The notes below the pieces were generated by a model. It was given only the letters and a program-made list of their open reading frames with translations. It had not been told where the DNA came from and ran no database searches. Both the position numbers and the translations under genes were made by a program. Positions 48,115 through 51,239 of a stretch of 64,000 nucleotides of DNA are shown in pieces. The stretch lies in contig OZ025212.1 in NCBI GenBank assembly GCA_964019055.1, positions 7,273,109 to 7,337,108 on the forward strand, in the 5' to 3' direction. Numbering within the stretch: the first letter of the stretch is position 1; each line of letters starts with the position of its first letter. The stretch is from Anthopleura xanthogrammica. Taxonomy: Eukaryota > Cnidaria > Anthozoa > Actiniaria > Actiniidae.

Positions 48115-49695
48115 TGATCTGTAGCGATGGGAAAATATTACAGATCAAAGATTTAGATTTAGATTTAGATTTAGATGAGTGATAATAATAAAATTTCGTC
48201 ATTTTATAACATATTTCTCTTTCCCAATGAAAACTATTTCAGGCGCTCCAACGACGTCCAAGTCACGTTCACAACACAAGAAGTCCATCTTCTGCCAGGT
48301 TACCCAGTACAGTTGTCTTACTCGTCCATCCCTGATCACATGATTGCTGCTGTTTCATTCTACGTTAAGTTTCCACCAGGAGTCGCCAGTGAAGTTAACA
48401 CACTCAATGGGGATCTTCTTGTTGGCATGGTCAATGAATCTCTCGTTCGTATTGGCAAAGCCATCAACAAGACCATACTGTCTGTATCCGTGTACTCGGG
48501 AAAAGACCTAAATACTACAGTAGCACCAGGGTTGCCTAAATCCAGTTCCTATAACAAGTCTGCCATTATTGGTGGAACCGTTGCTGCAGTGATTGTAGTT
48601 GTTATTGCCGTGGTGATTGCCCTTCTTGTCTACAGGTATGAACTGTATTTTTTATCGTTTGATCCCGCAAATGCCTTTTACATTCACACGTCGTCTGTCC
48701 GTAGTGGTAGTTCTACATTTAAACCTTCAAATGTTATCTATTGTATACCCTGAAACAACATCTGGACTGACCAACTCAGAGCACAGATAACTTACAGACC
48801 AAATTGCATGGAATTAAGCCTGTTAGGTATTGCACGCTTTATAATTACTGCATTGGATTATGCAACAATGCATGTAATACTTCATGTTATCAAACTCAAA
48901 ACCGTACCCTAAAATCTCGAGATATCAAGTTTATATTTAAAATACAAGTGTTGTCCAAACTATTTTTAGCTCCCTCAGTGTCTCTTTCTTCGCTAATATT
49001 ATTCTTATTAACTGCTATCAATGAAAGCCGGTCTCTTAAGTTCTAGACCAGTTTTTGCTCCGTTTGATGGAACTGACAAAAAGATTGTTGTTTTATAAGA
49101 ACCTCTTCACGCCGCACCTGATCAGTTCCTAAAAGTGGAGGAAATTGTGAAATTGTTGACTTTTTTTTAACTAAAGACAGAAAATACCTGCAAAACCAAA
49201 TCAAAATCACAGCGTATTACTAATCGGTCTTTCTGTCAACAAGATTTGTCCAAAACTGAATGCTTGTAATGTTCCTTTTTATTTAGAAAATATCATGAAA
49301 ATAAAGGTTACCTTGGGCATGTTGATGAACCTGTGTCAGAAATGCAGCTTTCTGACCTCGAAGAAAGTACCGCTCGATCCAAAGATACCTATTCAGTAGA
49401 AAACCCAGTCTATGAGGCAGATAACGCTGAAGCGGCGCAAGGTAAGAAGGAAGAAGTTAAAAGTGATTCTTCTGCCATTTCTGAACCCCGAGAAGAATTC
49501 GATCAATTCACCGATGACCAAGGGATGGAAAATCCAGTTTATGGATTTATGTTAGATGCAGAAGAACAAGATGATGATTTCAAAGGTATACTCGAATTGA
49601 AGAATCCAGATGATGACTCAGGTTCTCCGATGCGAAAAGAACAATACAAGGGCACCCTCGAGTTGGACAATCCATTTGTAGAAGTCGACATTTAA
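4819..49695 (+). CDS. Gene B: giant modular SRCR-CUB-FN3 transmembrane receptor (53 exons, 4,280 aa model)
   Basis: I assembled 53 exons with GT-AG borders. Every junction keeps one frame, and the coding sum is 12,843 bases including the TAA at 49693-49695. Order: signal peptide; eight SRCR-CUB-FN3 units; two SRCR-CUB-FN3-FN3-CUB-FN3 units; membrane-proximal domain with an RRRR-S site; transmembrane helix; tail with two NPVY motifs. SRCR and FN3 domains are single phase 1-1 exons. Each CUB is two exons (phase 1-2, then 2-1), so any SRCR, FN3 or whole CUB could be skipped in frame. Many N-X-S/T sites are visible in the FN3 domains. SRCR and CUB domains bind proteins, glycans or microbial surfaces in known animal receptors, and such a role is inferred here. 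It could be annotated elsewhere as DMBT1-like or 'scavenger receptor cysteine-rich', but no orthology is claimed. A split into two genes is unlikely because no second signal peptide, stop or tail is seen inside. Confidence 0.85.
5813..5940. repeat. Imperfect palindrome with a GC-rich centre
   Basis: The left arm runs from cttattgactgactcag through aatatttggctc. The right arm runs gagccaaatattttcccg to ctcagtcaataag. The centre contains gaacgagcgcagcgagttcc. It lies in intron 1 of gene B and resembles fold-back elements elsewhere in the window. Confidence 0.6.
6641..12469 (+). CDS. Gene B unit 1: SRCR1 - CUB1 - FN3-1
   Basis: Exons: SRCR 6641-6961, CUB first half 9952-10114, CUB second half 11348-11547, FN3 12179-12469. 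The SRCR has the signature [19 protein letters not shown] and six cysteines (group A count) although it is a single exon. The CUB carries TSPGYP and YEWTF in its first half and GFRLRYL at its end, with no cysteine. The FN3 begins SCKANWN and ends YSCP, so its two cysteines sit at opposite ends. The 2,990-base intron after SRCR1 contains the recombinase gene, a palindrome and a LINE fragment. Confidence 0.85.
7390..8905 (+). CDS. Crypton/DUF3504-type tyrosine recombinase in an intron of gene B
   Basis: Two exons, 7390-7612 (donor G|gtaagt) and 7773-8905 (acceptor ttacag), join in frame to give 451 residues ending in TAA. The C-terminal half has tyrosine-recombinase hallmarks: an Arg in [11 protein letters not shown], an H-x-x-R box in [14 protein letters not shown], and a Tyr in LAHYNTRPS as the likely nucleophile. 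This layout matches the Crypton-derived DUF3504 domain known from ZMYM/QRICH1-like proteins and invertebrate mobile copies. The gene has its own AATAAA at 9056-9061 and the same orientation as gene B. No frameshift or stop is seen, so it may be a young mobile copy or a retained intronic gene. No zinc-finger motif is visible. Element ends are not determined, as expected for a family without terminal inverted repeats. Confidence 0.8.
9056..9061 (+). terminator. Polyadenylation signal of the intronic recombinase
   Basis: An AATAAA hexamer lies about 150 bases after the recombinase stop codon at 8905, in the right orientation. Its use is inferred. Confidence 0.5.
9195..9377. repeat. Long near-perfect palindrome
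   Basis: Two arms of about 63 bases face each other: gtctagcttgtgcgtccatc onward on the left and gatggacgcacgctagacat on the right, with gcgtgcatcccgaattgg inside. The loop of about 57 bases is itself partly self-complementary (gagatgctctcga/tcgagcatctc). It lies between the recombinase gene and the LINE fragment. Confidence 0.8.
9547..9835 (+). mobile_element. 3' end of a non-LTR retrotransposon (LINE), truncated
   Basis: An open stretch 9547-9730 encodes [20 protein letters not shown] then WNSLPSSIR and [10 protein letters not shown] before TAG. This is the usual C-terminus of CR1/RTE-like reverse-transcriptase polyproteins. A short 3' UTR follows, ending in tgcgctttataagtgtaatt and an (ATT)n tail. 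The 5' part is missing, as in typical 5'-truncated insertions. Confidence 0.75.
10140..10520. repeat. Minisatellite of ggtcac/gatcat words with a 72-bp higher-order unit
   Basis: Six-base words ggtcac, gatcat and gatcac build the array. The phrase tcacagtggtcacgatcatg starts at 10251, 10323, 10395 and 10467, giving a 72-base period. The array starts about 25 bases after the donor of the first CUB1 exon and reads as His-Gly-Asp or Val-Thr-Ile strings in open frames, none likely to be coding. Confidence 0.9.
10576..10850. repeat. Interspersed repeat, copy 1 of 2
   Basis: The segment from gatattttatacgaaattta through atggcggaaaccaagctttg to ttcaggatatc is clearly related to 18998-19250, which has the same words in the same order. 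No coding capacity or termini were recognised. Confidence 0.65.
11845..12140. repeat. (ATC)n array with a 93-bp higher-order unit
   Basis: Trinucleotide tca/atc repeats are interrupted by cggtttcatcataataatca at about 11918, 12011 and 12104, spaced 93 bases. The array ends about 40 bases before the FN3-1 acceptor. Confidence 0.9.
12750..13010. repeat. Degenerate tandem repeat in the FN3-1 to SRCR2 intron
   Basis: The words ttttccaagtttttgga and ggaaaaaccttt recur three to four times with drifted spacers of roughly 75-80 bases. The rest of this intron (12470-13220) shows nothing recognisable. Confidence 0.5.
13221..15496 (+). CDS. Gene B unit 2: SRCR2 - CUB2 - FN3-2
   Basis: Exons: SRCR 13221-13541, CUB 14040-14202 and 14604-14803, FN3 15206-15496. 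The lengths 321-163-200-291 are identical to unit 1, which points to a direct duplicate. SRCR2 has [15 protein letters not shown] and six cysteines. The CUB has TSPGYP and YIWTF, no cysteine, and ends FLMRYFVI. The FN3 begins SCNSNWN and ends HSCTKL. The intron 13542-14039 holds a decayed CATC repeat (about 13690-13910). The intron 14804-15205 holds a reverse-oriented SINE. Confidence 0.85.
14883..15085 (-). mobile_element. tRNA-derived SINE (minus strand)
   Basis: Read on the minus strand, 15085-14995 gives a tRNA-like head with box B ggttcgattcc (complement of ggaatcgaacc). It is followed by a body ending in the complement of gttttgcggagggaagaaaa. A related body, cggagggaggaaaacc, lies at 63780. 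The acceptor stem is degraded, so this is not a tRNA gene. Confidence 0.6.
15948..18269 (+). CDS. Gene B unit 3: SRCR3 - CUB3 - FN3-3
   Basis: Exons: SRCR 15948-16277, CUB 16843-17005 and 17405-17598, FN3 17961-18269. SRCR3 is a second subtype: it starts with a NEG(L)[14 protein letters not shown] strand, has CRSMGLPP and is three codons longer than SRCR1/2. The CUB keeps TSPGYP and ends GFRMFYFI. The FN3 lacks the terminal cysteine pair of FN3-1/2. It has cysteines in VVVCNSTN and AACENLVG, suggesting a different internal disulfide. A purine-rich tract fills 17760-17870 of the intron before FN3-3. Confidence 0.85.
18354..18949. mobile_element. Fold-back element with arms of about 230 bp
   Basis: The left arm starts acctatttaccagccacagt and continues through gatgacgtcatcac and aaaaaacaagcgtg. 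The right arm is its imperfect reverse complement ending actggctggtaaataggt-like at 18949. The middle is about 100 bases with no open frame. It lies in the intron before SRCR4. A non-autonomous fold-back or MITE origin is inferred. Confidence 0.8.
18998..19250. repeat. Interspersed repeat, copy 2 of 2
   Basis: It matches 10576-10850 in order: gatattttacacagaattta, atggcggaaatcaagctttg, ctcaggacatc. It sits next to the fold-back element in the 1.5-kb intron 18270-19770. The rest of that intron includes a poly-C run near 19647-19664 and nothing else recognisable. Confidence 0.65.
19771..22296 (+). CDS. Gene B unit 4: SRCR4 - CUB4 - FN3-4
   Basis: Exons: SRCR 19771-20088, CUB 20372-20534 and 21235-21419, FN3 21982-22296. 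SRCR4 is the first subtype ([25 protein letters not shown]) with six cysteines. The second CUB exon is the shortest of the set (185 bases), because the loop before RGFRVRYFI is reduced. The FN3 is of the internal-cysteine type ([15 protein letters not shown]), so this unit pairs a type-I SRCR with the FN3 class seen in unit 3. The intron 20535-21234 contains an inverted repeat (20772-20980) and a long CT run. Confidence 0.85.
20772..20980. mobile_element. Small MITE-like inverted repeat
   Basis: The left end ttgcaaaactgagatgtcat...tgtagcc and the right end ggctacatgacacctcagttttgc are reverse complements of about 30 bases flanking an AT-rich middle. No target duplication is evident. Confidence 0.55.
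21071..21133. repeat. (CT)n microsatellite
   Basis: About 31 uninterrupted CT units follow a C-rich stretch. They lie roughly 100 bases before the acceptor of the second CUB4 exon. Confidence 0.95.
21755..21892. mobile_element. MITE-like copy, 'gtctgaaat' family (inverse orientation)
   Basis: It contains gcgtaacgttttgcccattt followed by cagaccacgaacc and acattcccttga-like words, and ends aaagaggtct. These are shared with 3040-3173 and 47271-47468. It lies in the CUB4 to FN3-4 intron. Confidence 0.5.
22698..23050. mobile_element. Fold-back element with arms of about 165 bp
   Basis: The left arm begins gccggatttcaagtcgagag and the right arm ends ctctcgacttgaaatccggc. Long internal matches include gagctatacaaaa against tttgtatagccc. 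The centre (about 22860-22890) is single copy. It lies in the FN3-4 to SRCR5 intron (22297-23426) with no coding sequence. Confidence 0.8.
23320..23337. repeat. End of a 'gagcnrttttcrtatga' MITE family
   Basis: The 18-base word tcatacgaaaaccgctct matches the inverted ends found at 30917-31188 and 36580-36681. Its partner end on the left is not clear, so only one terminus is called. Confidence 0.4.
23427..25616 (+). CDS. Gene B unit 5: SRCR5 - CUB5 - FN3-5
   Basis: Exons: SRCR 23427-23744, CUB 24247-24409 and 24753-24952, FN3 25320-25616. SRCR5 ([18 protein letters not shown]) is very close to SRCR4 at the DNA level. The first CUB5 exon is nearly identical to that of unit 7, including [14 protein letters not shown]. 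The CUB has no cysteine. The FN3 is of the end-cysteine type (SCRTDWN, YSCP). The SRCR5 to CUB5 intron contains a small MITE. Confidence 0.85.
23875..24068. mobile_element. MITE of about 194 bp
   Basis: The terminal inverted repeats are agtataaataaaaaggtgat and atcacctttgtatttatact. An inner ggtgattatcggctgataat and two gcgcgcgatttt words are also present. No open frame is seen. Confidence 0.7.
25676..25880. repeat. Decayed ggtt/ggctgg tract
   Basis: The words ggttgg, ggctggt and cggctgg recur irregularly through the start of the FN3-5 to SRCR6 intron. It looks like an old tetranucleotide repeat. Confidence 0.5.
26083..26525 (+). mobile_element. Full-length tRNA-derived SINE
   Basis: The head has box A-like tggctcatttggtaagaac and box B ggttcgagtcc. 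A body of about 300 bases follows. The tail reads gtaaagcgcattgagacatt then aaatgcgctatataagaact. The tail ends with the same tgcgct(a/t)tataag word as the LINE fragment near 9800, which suggests mobilisation by a related LINE. It is not a tRNA gene because there is no matching acceptor stem. Confidence 0.8.
26605..29217 (+). CDS. Gene B unit 6: SRCR6 - CUB6 - FN3-6
   Basis: Exons: SRCR 26605-26934, CUB 27315-27477 and 28099-28289, FN3 28906-29217. SRCR6 is the second subtype, close to SRCR3 ([23 protein letters not shown]) and the same length. The CUB has TSPGYP and ends GFRMSFFEV, without cysteine. The FN3 has cysteines in VISCNSTE and TAYCNHLV. The introns carry a GTCAGAGA tandem repeat, a fold-back element and a MITE. 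Confidence 0.85.
27068..27165. repeat. (GAAA)n then (GTCAGAGA)n array
   Basis: About five gaaa units are followed by about eight copies of an 8-base unit agagtcag. It lies in the SRCR6 to CUB6 intron. Confidence 0.9.
27503..27845. mobile_element. Fold-back element with arms of about 160 bp
   Basis: The outer ends are aattggccggaacggaaacg and cgtttccgttttggccaatt. Inner matches include caaaatcattctgtcatct against agatgacagaatgattttg. The arms span almost the whole element. It lies in the intron splitting CUB6. Confidence 0.8.
28474..28707. mobile_element. MITE of 234 bp with inverted repeats of about 60 bp
   Basis: The ends attactgtccttctactcta and tagagtagaaggacagtaat are perfect reverse complements, and the match continues through accgcggtcacccagagttcg. 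No open frame is seen. It lies in the CUB6 to FN3-6 intron. The near-perfect arms suggest recent activity. Confidence 0.85.
29475..32007 (+). CDS. Gene B unit 7: SRCR7 - CUB7 - FN3-7
   Basis: Exons: SRCR 29475-29795, CUB 30238-30403 and 31228-31430, FN3 31732-32007. SRCR7 reads TVCHDYWGI where the others have TVCDD(x)WD, so an Asp of the usual acidic pair is His. It also has [11 protein letters not shown]. The first CUB exon is one codon longer than average and nearly identical to CUB5. The FN3 is the shortest (92 codons) with cysteines in VPCQPNWN and YSCP. A partial decayed copy of this FN3 exon lies just upstream (31561-31680). Confidence 0.85.
30001..30076 (-). mobile_element. tRNA-like sequence, anticodon-loop AGC, probably SINE head
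   Basis: On the minus strand a D-arm (gctcagtggcagagc), an anticodon stem-loop with loop ctagcat, and a T-arm gtgggttcgattcccat are all present. The seven bases before the D-arm do not pair with the 3' side, so there is no acceptor stem. It is best read as a tRNA-derived SINE head or tRNA pseudogene. Confidence 0.55.
30917..31188. mobile_element. MITE of about 270 bp, 'gagcnrttttcrtatga' family
   Basis: The ends agcgcggttttcgtatgagtg-like and cactcatatgaaaattgctct-like are inverted repeats of about 20 bases. An inner pair of tatgagtg words and tcgaaat(g/a)tcttcc duplicates are visible. It ends about 40 bases before the acceptor of the second CUB7 exon. Confidence 0.6.
31561..31680 (+). pseudogene. 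Decayed partial duplicate of the FN3-7 exon start
   Basis: The segment repeats, about 121 bases upstream, the intron end (tatttgtgtcacac ... tag) and the first 60 or so bases of FN3-7 (ttccctgtc ... gacagcagggattga). Read from its own tag acceptor it soon meets a TAA, and its Trp-Asn motif is lost. It is a dead exon copy from a short tandem duplication. Confidence 0.75.
32220..35476 (+). CDS. Gene B unit 8: SRCR8 - CUB8 - FN3-8
   Basis: Exons: SRCR 32220-32537, CUB 32801-32966 and 34672-34874, FN3 35180-35476. SRCR8 is a standard first-subtype domain ([18 protein letters not shown]). CUB8 is the most diverged: [18 protein letters not shown] replaces the TSPGYP core, so the turn there may differ. 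The FN3 has cysteines at its ends (SCQNWN, HTCPRL). The CUB8-splitting intron (32967-34671) is 1.7 kb and rich in palindromes. Confidence 0.85.
33461..33585. repeat. Nested palindrome
   Basis: A perfect 38-base inverted core (tctttatataaagacacgc facing gcgtgtgtctttatataaaga, 33502-33539) lies inside longer imperfect arms (cctttatctctgat ... ggtataaaggtcc). It lies in the CUB8 intron. Confidence 0.7.
33872..34018. repeat. Palindrome with a gctgcgctc centre
   Basis: The arms atattgcgtgggcgcttgga and the inverse of cgcgcgcccatgtaatat extend through gaattttatcttc/gaagataaaattc. The loop carries ttcttcgctgcgctcactc, like the centre of the palindrome at 5813-5940. Confidence 0.7.
34150..34245. repeat. 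Short tandem repeat, about 33-bp unit
   Basis: The phrase gcccaaaatgcg(g/a)aaaagtgctcaa occurs twice and decays in a third copy. Confidence 0.6.
34367..34470. repeat. Hairpin-forming inverted repeat
   Basis: The left arm caattgccttcaaacaaa and the right arm tttgtttgaaggcaattg pair with a loop of about 50 bases. Confidence 0.65.
35547..36090. repeat. Near-perfect (CCACTA)n hexanucleotide array, about 90 copies
   Basis: Over 540 bases of one 6-base unit are broken by a single base change (aatacc at 36060). It lies in the FN3-8 to SRCR9 intron and ends about 130 bases before the SRCR9 acceptor. The poly-Thr, Tyr-His and Leu-Pro frames it creates are artefacts. The uniformity suggests recent expansion, and the true length may differ from this assembly. 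Confidence 0.95.
36220..39791 (+). CDS. Gene B unit 9: SRCR9 - CUB9 - FN3-9 - FN3-10 - CUB10 - FN3-11
   Basis: Exons: SRCR 36220-36552; CUB9 36905-37067 and 37404-37597; FN3 37756-38076 and 38283-38561; CUB10 38813-38987 and 39139-39332; FN3 39468-39791. SRCR9 is of the second subtype ([19 protein letters not shown]). CUB9 lacks cysteine. CUB10 is different: it starts KCGEDIEL, has [17 protein letters not shown] and NTFCGN, giving the four cysteines of a canonical CUB. FN3-10 ([10 protein letters not shown] ... [11 protein letters not shown]) is a classical FN3 without cysteine. This six-domain unit appears once more as unit 10. Confidence 0.85.
36580..36681. mobile_element. Short MITE of about 100 bp, 'gagcnrttttcrtatga' family
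   Basis: The ends agagcagttttcgtatga and tcatacaaaaactgctct are inverted repeats. It starts 28 bases after the SRCR9 donor. Confidence 0.65.
40102..47190 (+). CDS. Gene B unit 10: SRCR10 - CUB11 - FN3-12 - FN3-13 - CUB12 - FN3-14
   Basis: Exons: SRCR 40102-40431; CUB11 40972-41134 and 41943-42136; FN3 42365-42679 and 43045-43323; CUB12 44330-44495 and 46481-46674; FN3 46870-47190. The order repeats unit 9. FN3-12 is almost identical to FN3-9 in DNA, and SRCR10 to the first SRCR of gene C. CUB12 starts KCGKNIT and has the four-cysteine layout ([21 protein letters not shown]). FN3-14 ends this repeat region at the membrane-proximal domain. The 2-kb CUB12 intron (44496-46480) holds a MITE and a palindrome. 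Confidence 0.85.
41144..41358. mobile_element. MITE of about 215 bp next to the CUB11 donor
   Basis: The ends agtgcgaatcgaaaaaccgt and the inverse of acggttcttcgaatcacact continue through gggcacc/ggtgccc. The element begins only ten bases after the donor at 41135. Confidence 0.75.
43397..43874. mobile_element. Fold-back element with arms of about 135 bp
   Basis: The ends aataagccacttcacggttt and aaaccgtgaagtggcttatt are perfect reverse complements, continuing through cgccatcttgaaattggggc and gatcactttgacttcccg. It lies in the FN3-13 to CUB12 intron. Confidence 0.85.
43916..44224. repeat. Compound palindrome cluster
   Basis: Arms tataataaacaattattgg and the inverse of ttcaataattgttttattata bracket a gatatcgtaaat palindrome. 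A second hairpin, cgacatgataaatg with its inverse, lies at about 44115-44152. The word aatgtataataaag recurs at 44210 in opposite orientation. Confidence 0.6.
44652..44860. mobile_element. MITE of about 209 bp
   Basis: The ends atagtccccttc and gaaggggactat are inverted, with gcgccatcttgaaa/tttcaagatggcgc and ttgctgcatcgaagcg/cgctacgatgcaaa-like inner matches. Confidence 0.7.
44904..45065. repeat. Long palindrome
   Basis: The arms aaatcgcacgacctcgagta and inverse run through caatttggaattaatagg and tgttttgaaagttctt, leaving a loop of about 20 bases (gcctttaggcga). It lies in the CUB12 intron. Confidence 0.75.
47271..47468. mobile_element. MITE of about 198 bp, 'gtctgaaat' family
   Basis: The left end agaccttttcacttcttgga and the right end tccaagataaagaggtct are inverted repeats extending through cgtaatgttttccc and aatgacac/gtgtcatt. 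Related words occur near 3040-3173 and 21755-21892. Confidence 0.7.
47585..49695 (+). CDS. Gene B 3' exons: membrane-proximal domain, furin-like site, TM helix, cytoplasmic tail
   Basis: Exons: 47585-47664, 47803-47912, 48243-48635 and 49287-49695 (TAA). The first two give a conserved segment with [18 protein letters not shown], ending at the junction as SRRRR-S, a furin-type basic site. The third has [21 protein letters not shown] and then the helix [20 protein letters not shown] followed by VYR. The tail of about 135 residues holds ENPVYEAD and ENPVYGFM (NPxY motifs, known to recruit PTB-domain or endocytic adaptors) and two copies of a KG(I/T)LEL(K/D)NP motif. Gene A shares the membrane-proximal part but not the tail motifs. 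The domain resembles no family I can name with confidence; a SEA-like fold is possible. Confidence 0.85.
47928..48118. repeat. (GAT)n and (AAT)n microsatellite
   Basis: Interrupted gat units run to about 48066, then about 14 aat units. It starts 16 bases after the donor at 47913. The Asp-, Asn- and Ile-rich frames through it are not genes. Confidence 0.95.
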
Positions 49696-50059
49696 TTTAA
49701 CAGCCTTGACTGTAATTAAAACTGATTTAATGTTTAGCTTTTTTGCAATAGCTTTTTTAGCAGTTTTTGGATAATACAATGTAGTACAATATTTTTAGGG
49801 TATCGTAGCTTTCTCCCAGAATTCTTGTTTTTCGTTTTGCCTTTGCTGGTTTTCCATTTGCAAACAAGGGAAGCGAAAACATAAGCAACGAAAAGGAGAT
49901 AAGAAAAGTTTAAGTTCTTAAGGCTCCGTCCACACTACGCCGGATAAATTCGAAATCCCAACCGGCTTTATTCATACGGTTAGGCCTTCTGTCCACACTT
50001 ATTCGGATAAATTGTTCACCGAAAATGGAACTTTTCGAAAACGCTCTCCAGAGTGGATC

Positions 50060-50094
<35 letters not shown>

Positions 50095-50515
50095 TGGAGA
50101 ACATTTTGAAAATGAAACTTTTCGAAAACGCTGTTGCACCACAATCATGTGATTTTCCTGCCCGAGTATAAACTATAAAATAAACATAAAACATAAATCT
50201 AAAATGTGCGCATTCTCAAAATTGCATTCAAGCGTTTTCGATGATCGTTGTAGTGTGGACACAAAACACTTTATTTTAGTATTGCGTTTTCAAAGCGCCG
50301 TTTTCGAATTTATCCGCCGTAGTATAGACGGGGCCTTCGACCAGTCAGTTAATTTTTTCAAGACCACTAAATTGTTAGTGAGAAAAAGATAGACAAATTG
50401 CCGATTAAAGATACAAATAAAGATTCAGTGGAAACAAGATTTCCGGTAGACATCTTTGTTAATTTTAAGTTTCATTGTAAAGCGCTAAGTGTGCAATTTA
50501 TTTTGTTCTAATAAA
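49696..50515 (+). other. Probable 3' UTR of gene B with polyadenylation signal
   Basis: After the stop, the first well-placed AATAAA hexamers are at about 50416 and 50510-50515. The second is followed by a T-rich stretch. The MITE at 49920-50337 would be part of the transcript. Confidence 0.5.
49920..50337. mobile_element. MITE of about 418 bp in the gene B 3' UTR
   Basis: The ends aaggctccgtccacactacg and the inverse of cgtagtatagacggggcctt are inverted repeats, with ccggataaattcgaa/ttcgaatttatcc inside. Words gtccacac and cttttcgaaaacgc recur in the middle. It is a non-autonomous DNA element by form, of uncertain superfamily. Confidence 0.75.
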
Positions 50516-51103
50516 GACTTATTTAGAGGTTTGTAATGTCTATGTCTTTCATCGCTTGCCAACGGCAACTTCCAAATACCGATTCCTTTCGTCCGTCTAC
50601 AGGAACCACAACCAAAAACGGCATAATTGCGCCCTGGCATCGCTTACTACGGATCTAACTTGAAAAAAGTTACGCTACTATGGCTACAATCTTGGACAAA
50701 ACTGTTGAGACACTTAGACATTTTTGAATGATTTCATAGCATACAGACGCCAATGTTGTTCCTCCCTCCCCCTTTCCTGGCCCCACTACACAATGTTGGT
50801 TACGCTCAAAAATCGTGGCTGGCATCTTATCAAACCTTCTGGAGCAACACTGAATCGAGGGGGGAGGGGAAGATTAAAAGCAAGCTCTTTTTTTTTTTGA
50901 GATACATGAGTTTGACAAATGCTAAACAGCTCGAAAAGGCTGCTTTCTCAACTAGTTTTGTCCAAGATTGTCTACATTACAAAAGCGTATATTTTGAGGA
51001 AACAGGCATACCTATTATGTTCCAAAGCCCAGGTTTTATCATGCGTGATGAAATATGGTTTTTATACGCCTTCATTTCTACATAAATGTGTGCAATCAGG
51101 TCA
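50516..51103. other. Short intergenic spacer between genes B and C
   Basis: Nothing is recognised here. An open frame at 50753-51085 has no domain and ends just before the gene C promoter block. Confidence 0.45.
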
Positions 51104-51136
51104 CGGATAAACGTCACATGACCTTTCATTGCGGAA
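51104..51136 (+). promoter_or_regulatory. Candidate promoter-proximal block of gene C
   Basis: The block ggataaacgtcacatga (CACATG at 51115-51120) followed 16 bases on by gcggaa mirrors aataaatatcacgtga and gcggaa before gene B. It lies about 125 bases upstream of the gene C ATG. Confidence 0.4.
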
Positions 51137-51239
51137 CTTTGAAGAAACTCCTGGACTCAGCTCAGTGTTTGTTGACTTCGCCATCTATGGACAGTAGAAG
51201 TCGTCTTACAAAAATATCTTTACCCCCTGGAATTGAAAA

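Noticed and set aside
47870..48202. Asp-, Met- and Ile-rich frames
   Set aside because: They are products of the (GAT)n/(AAT)n array in an intron.
50753..51085. Open frame upstream of gene C as a separate small gene
   Set aside because: It has no domain or splice signals and ends in the gene C promoter region.
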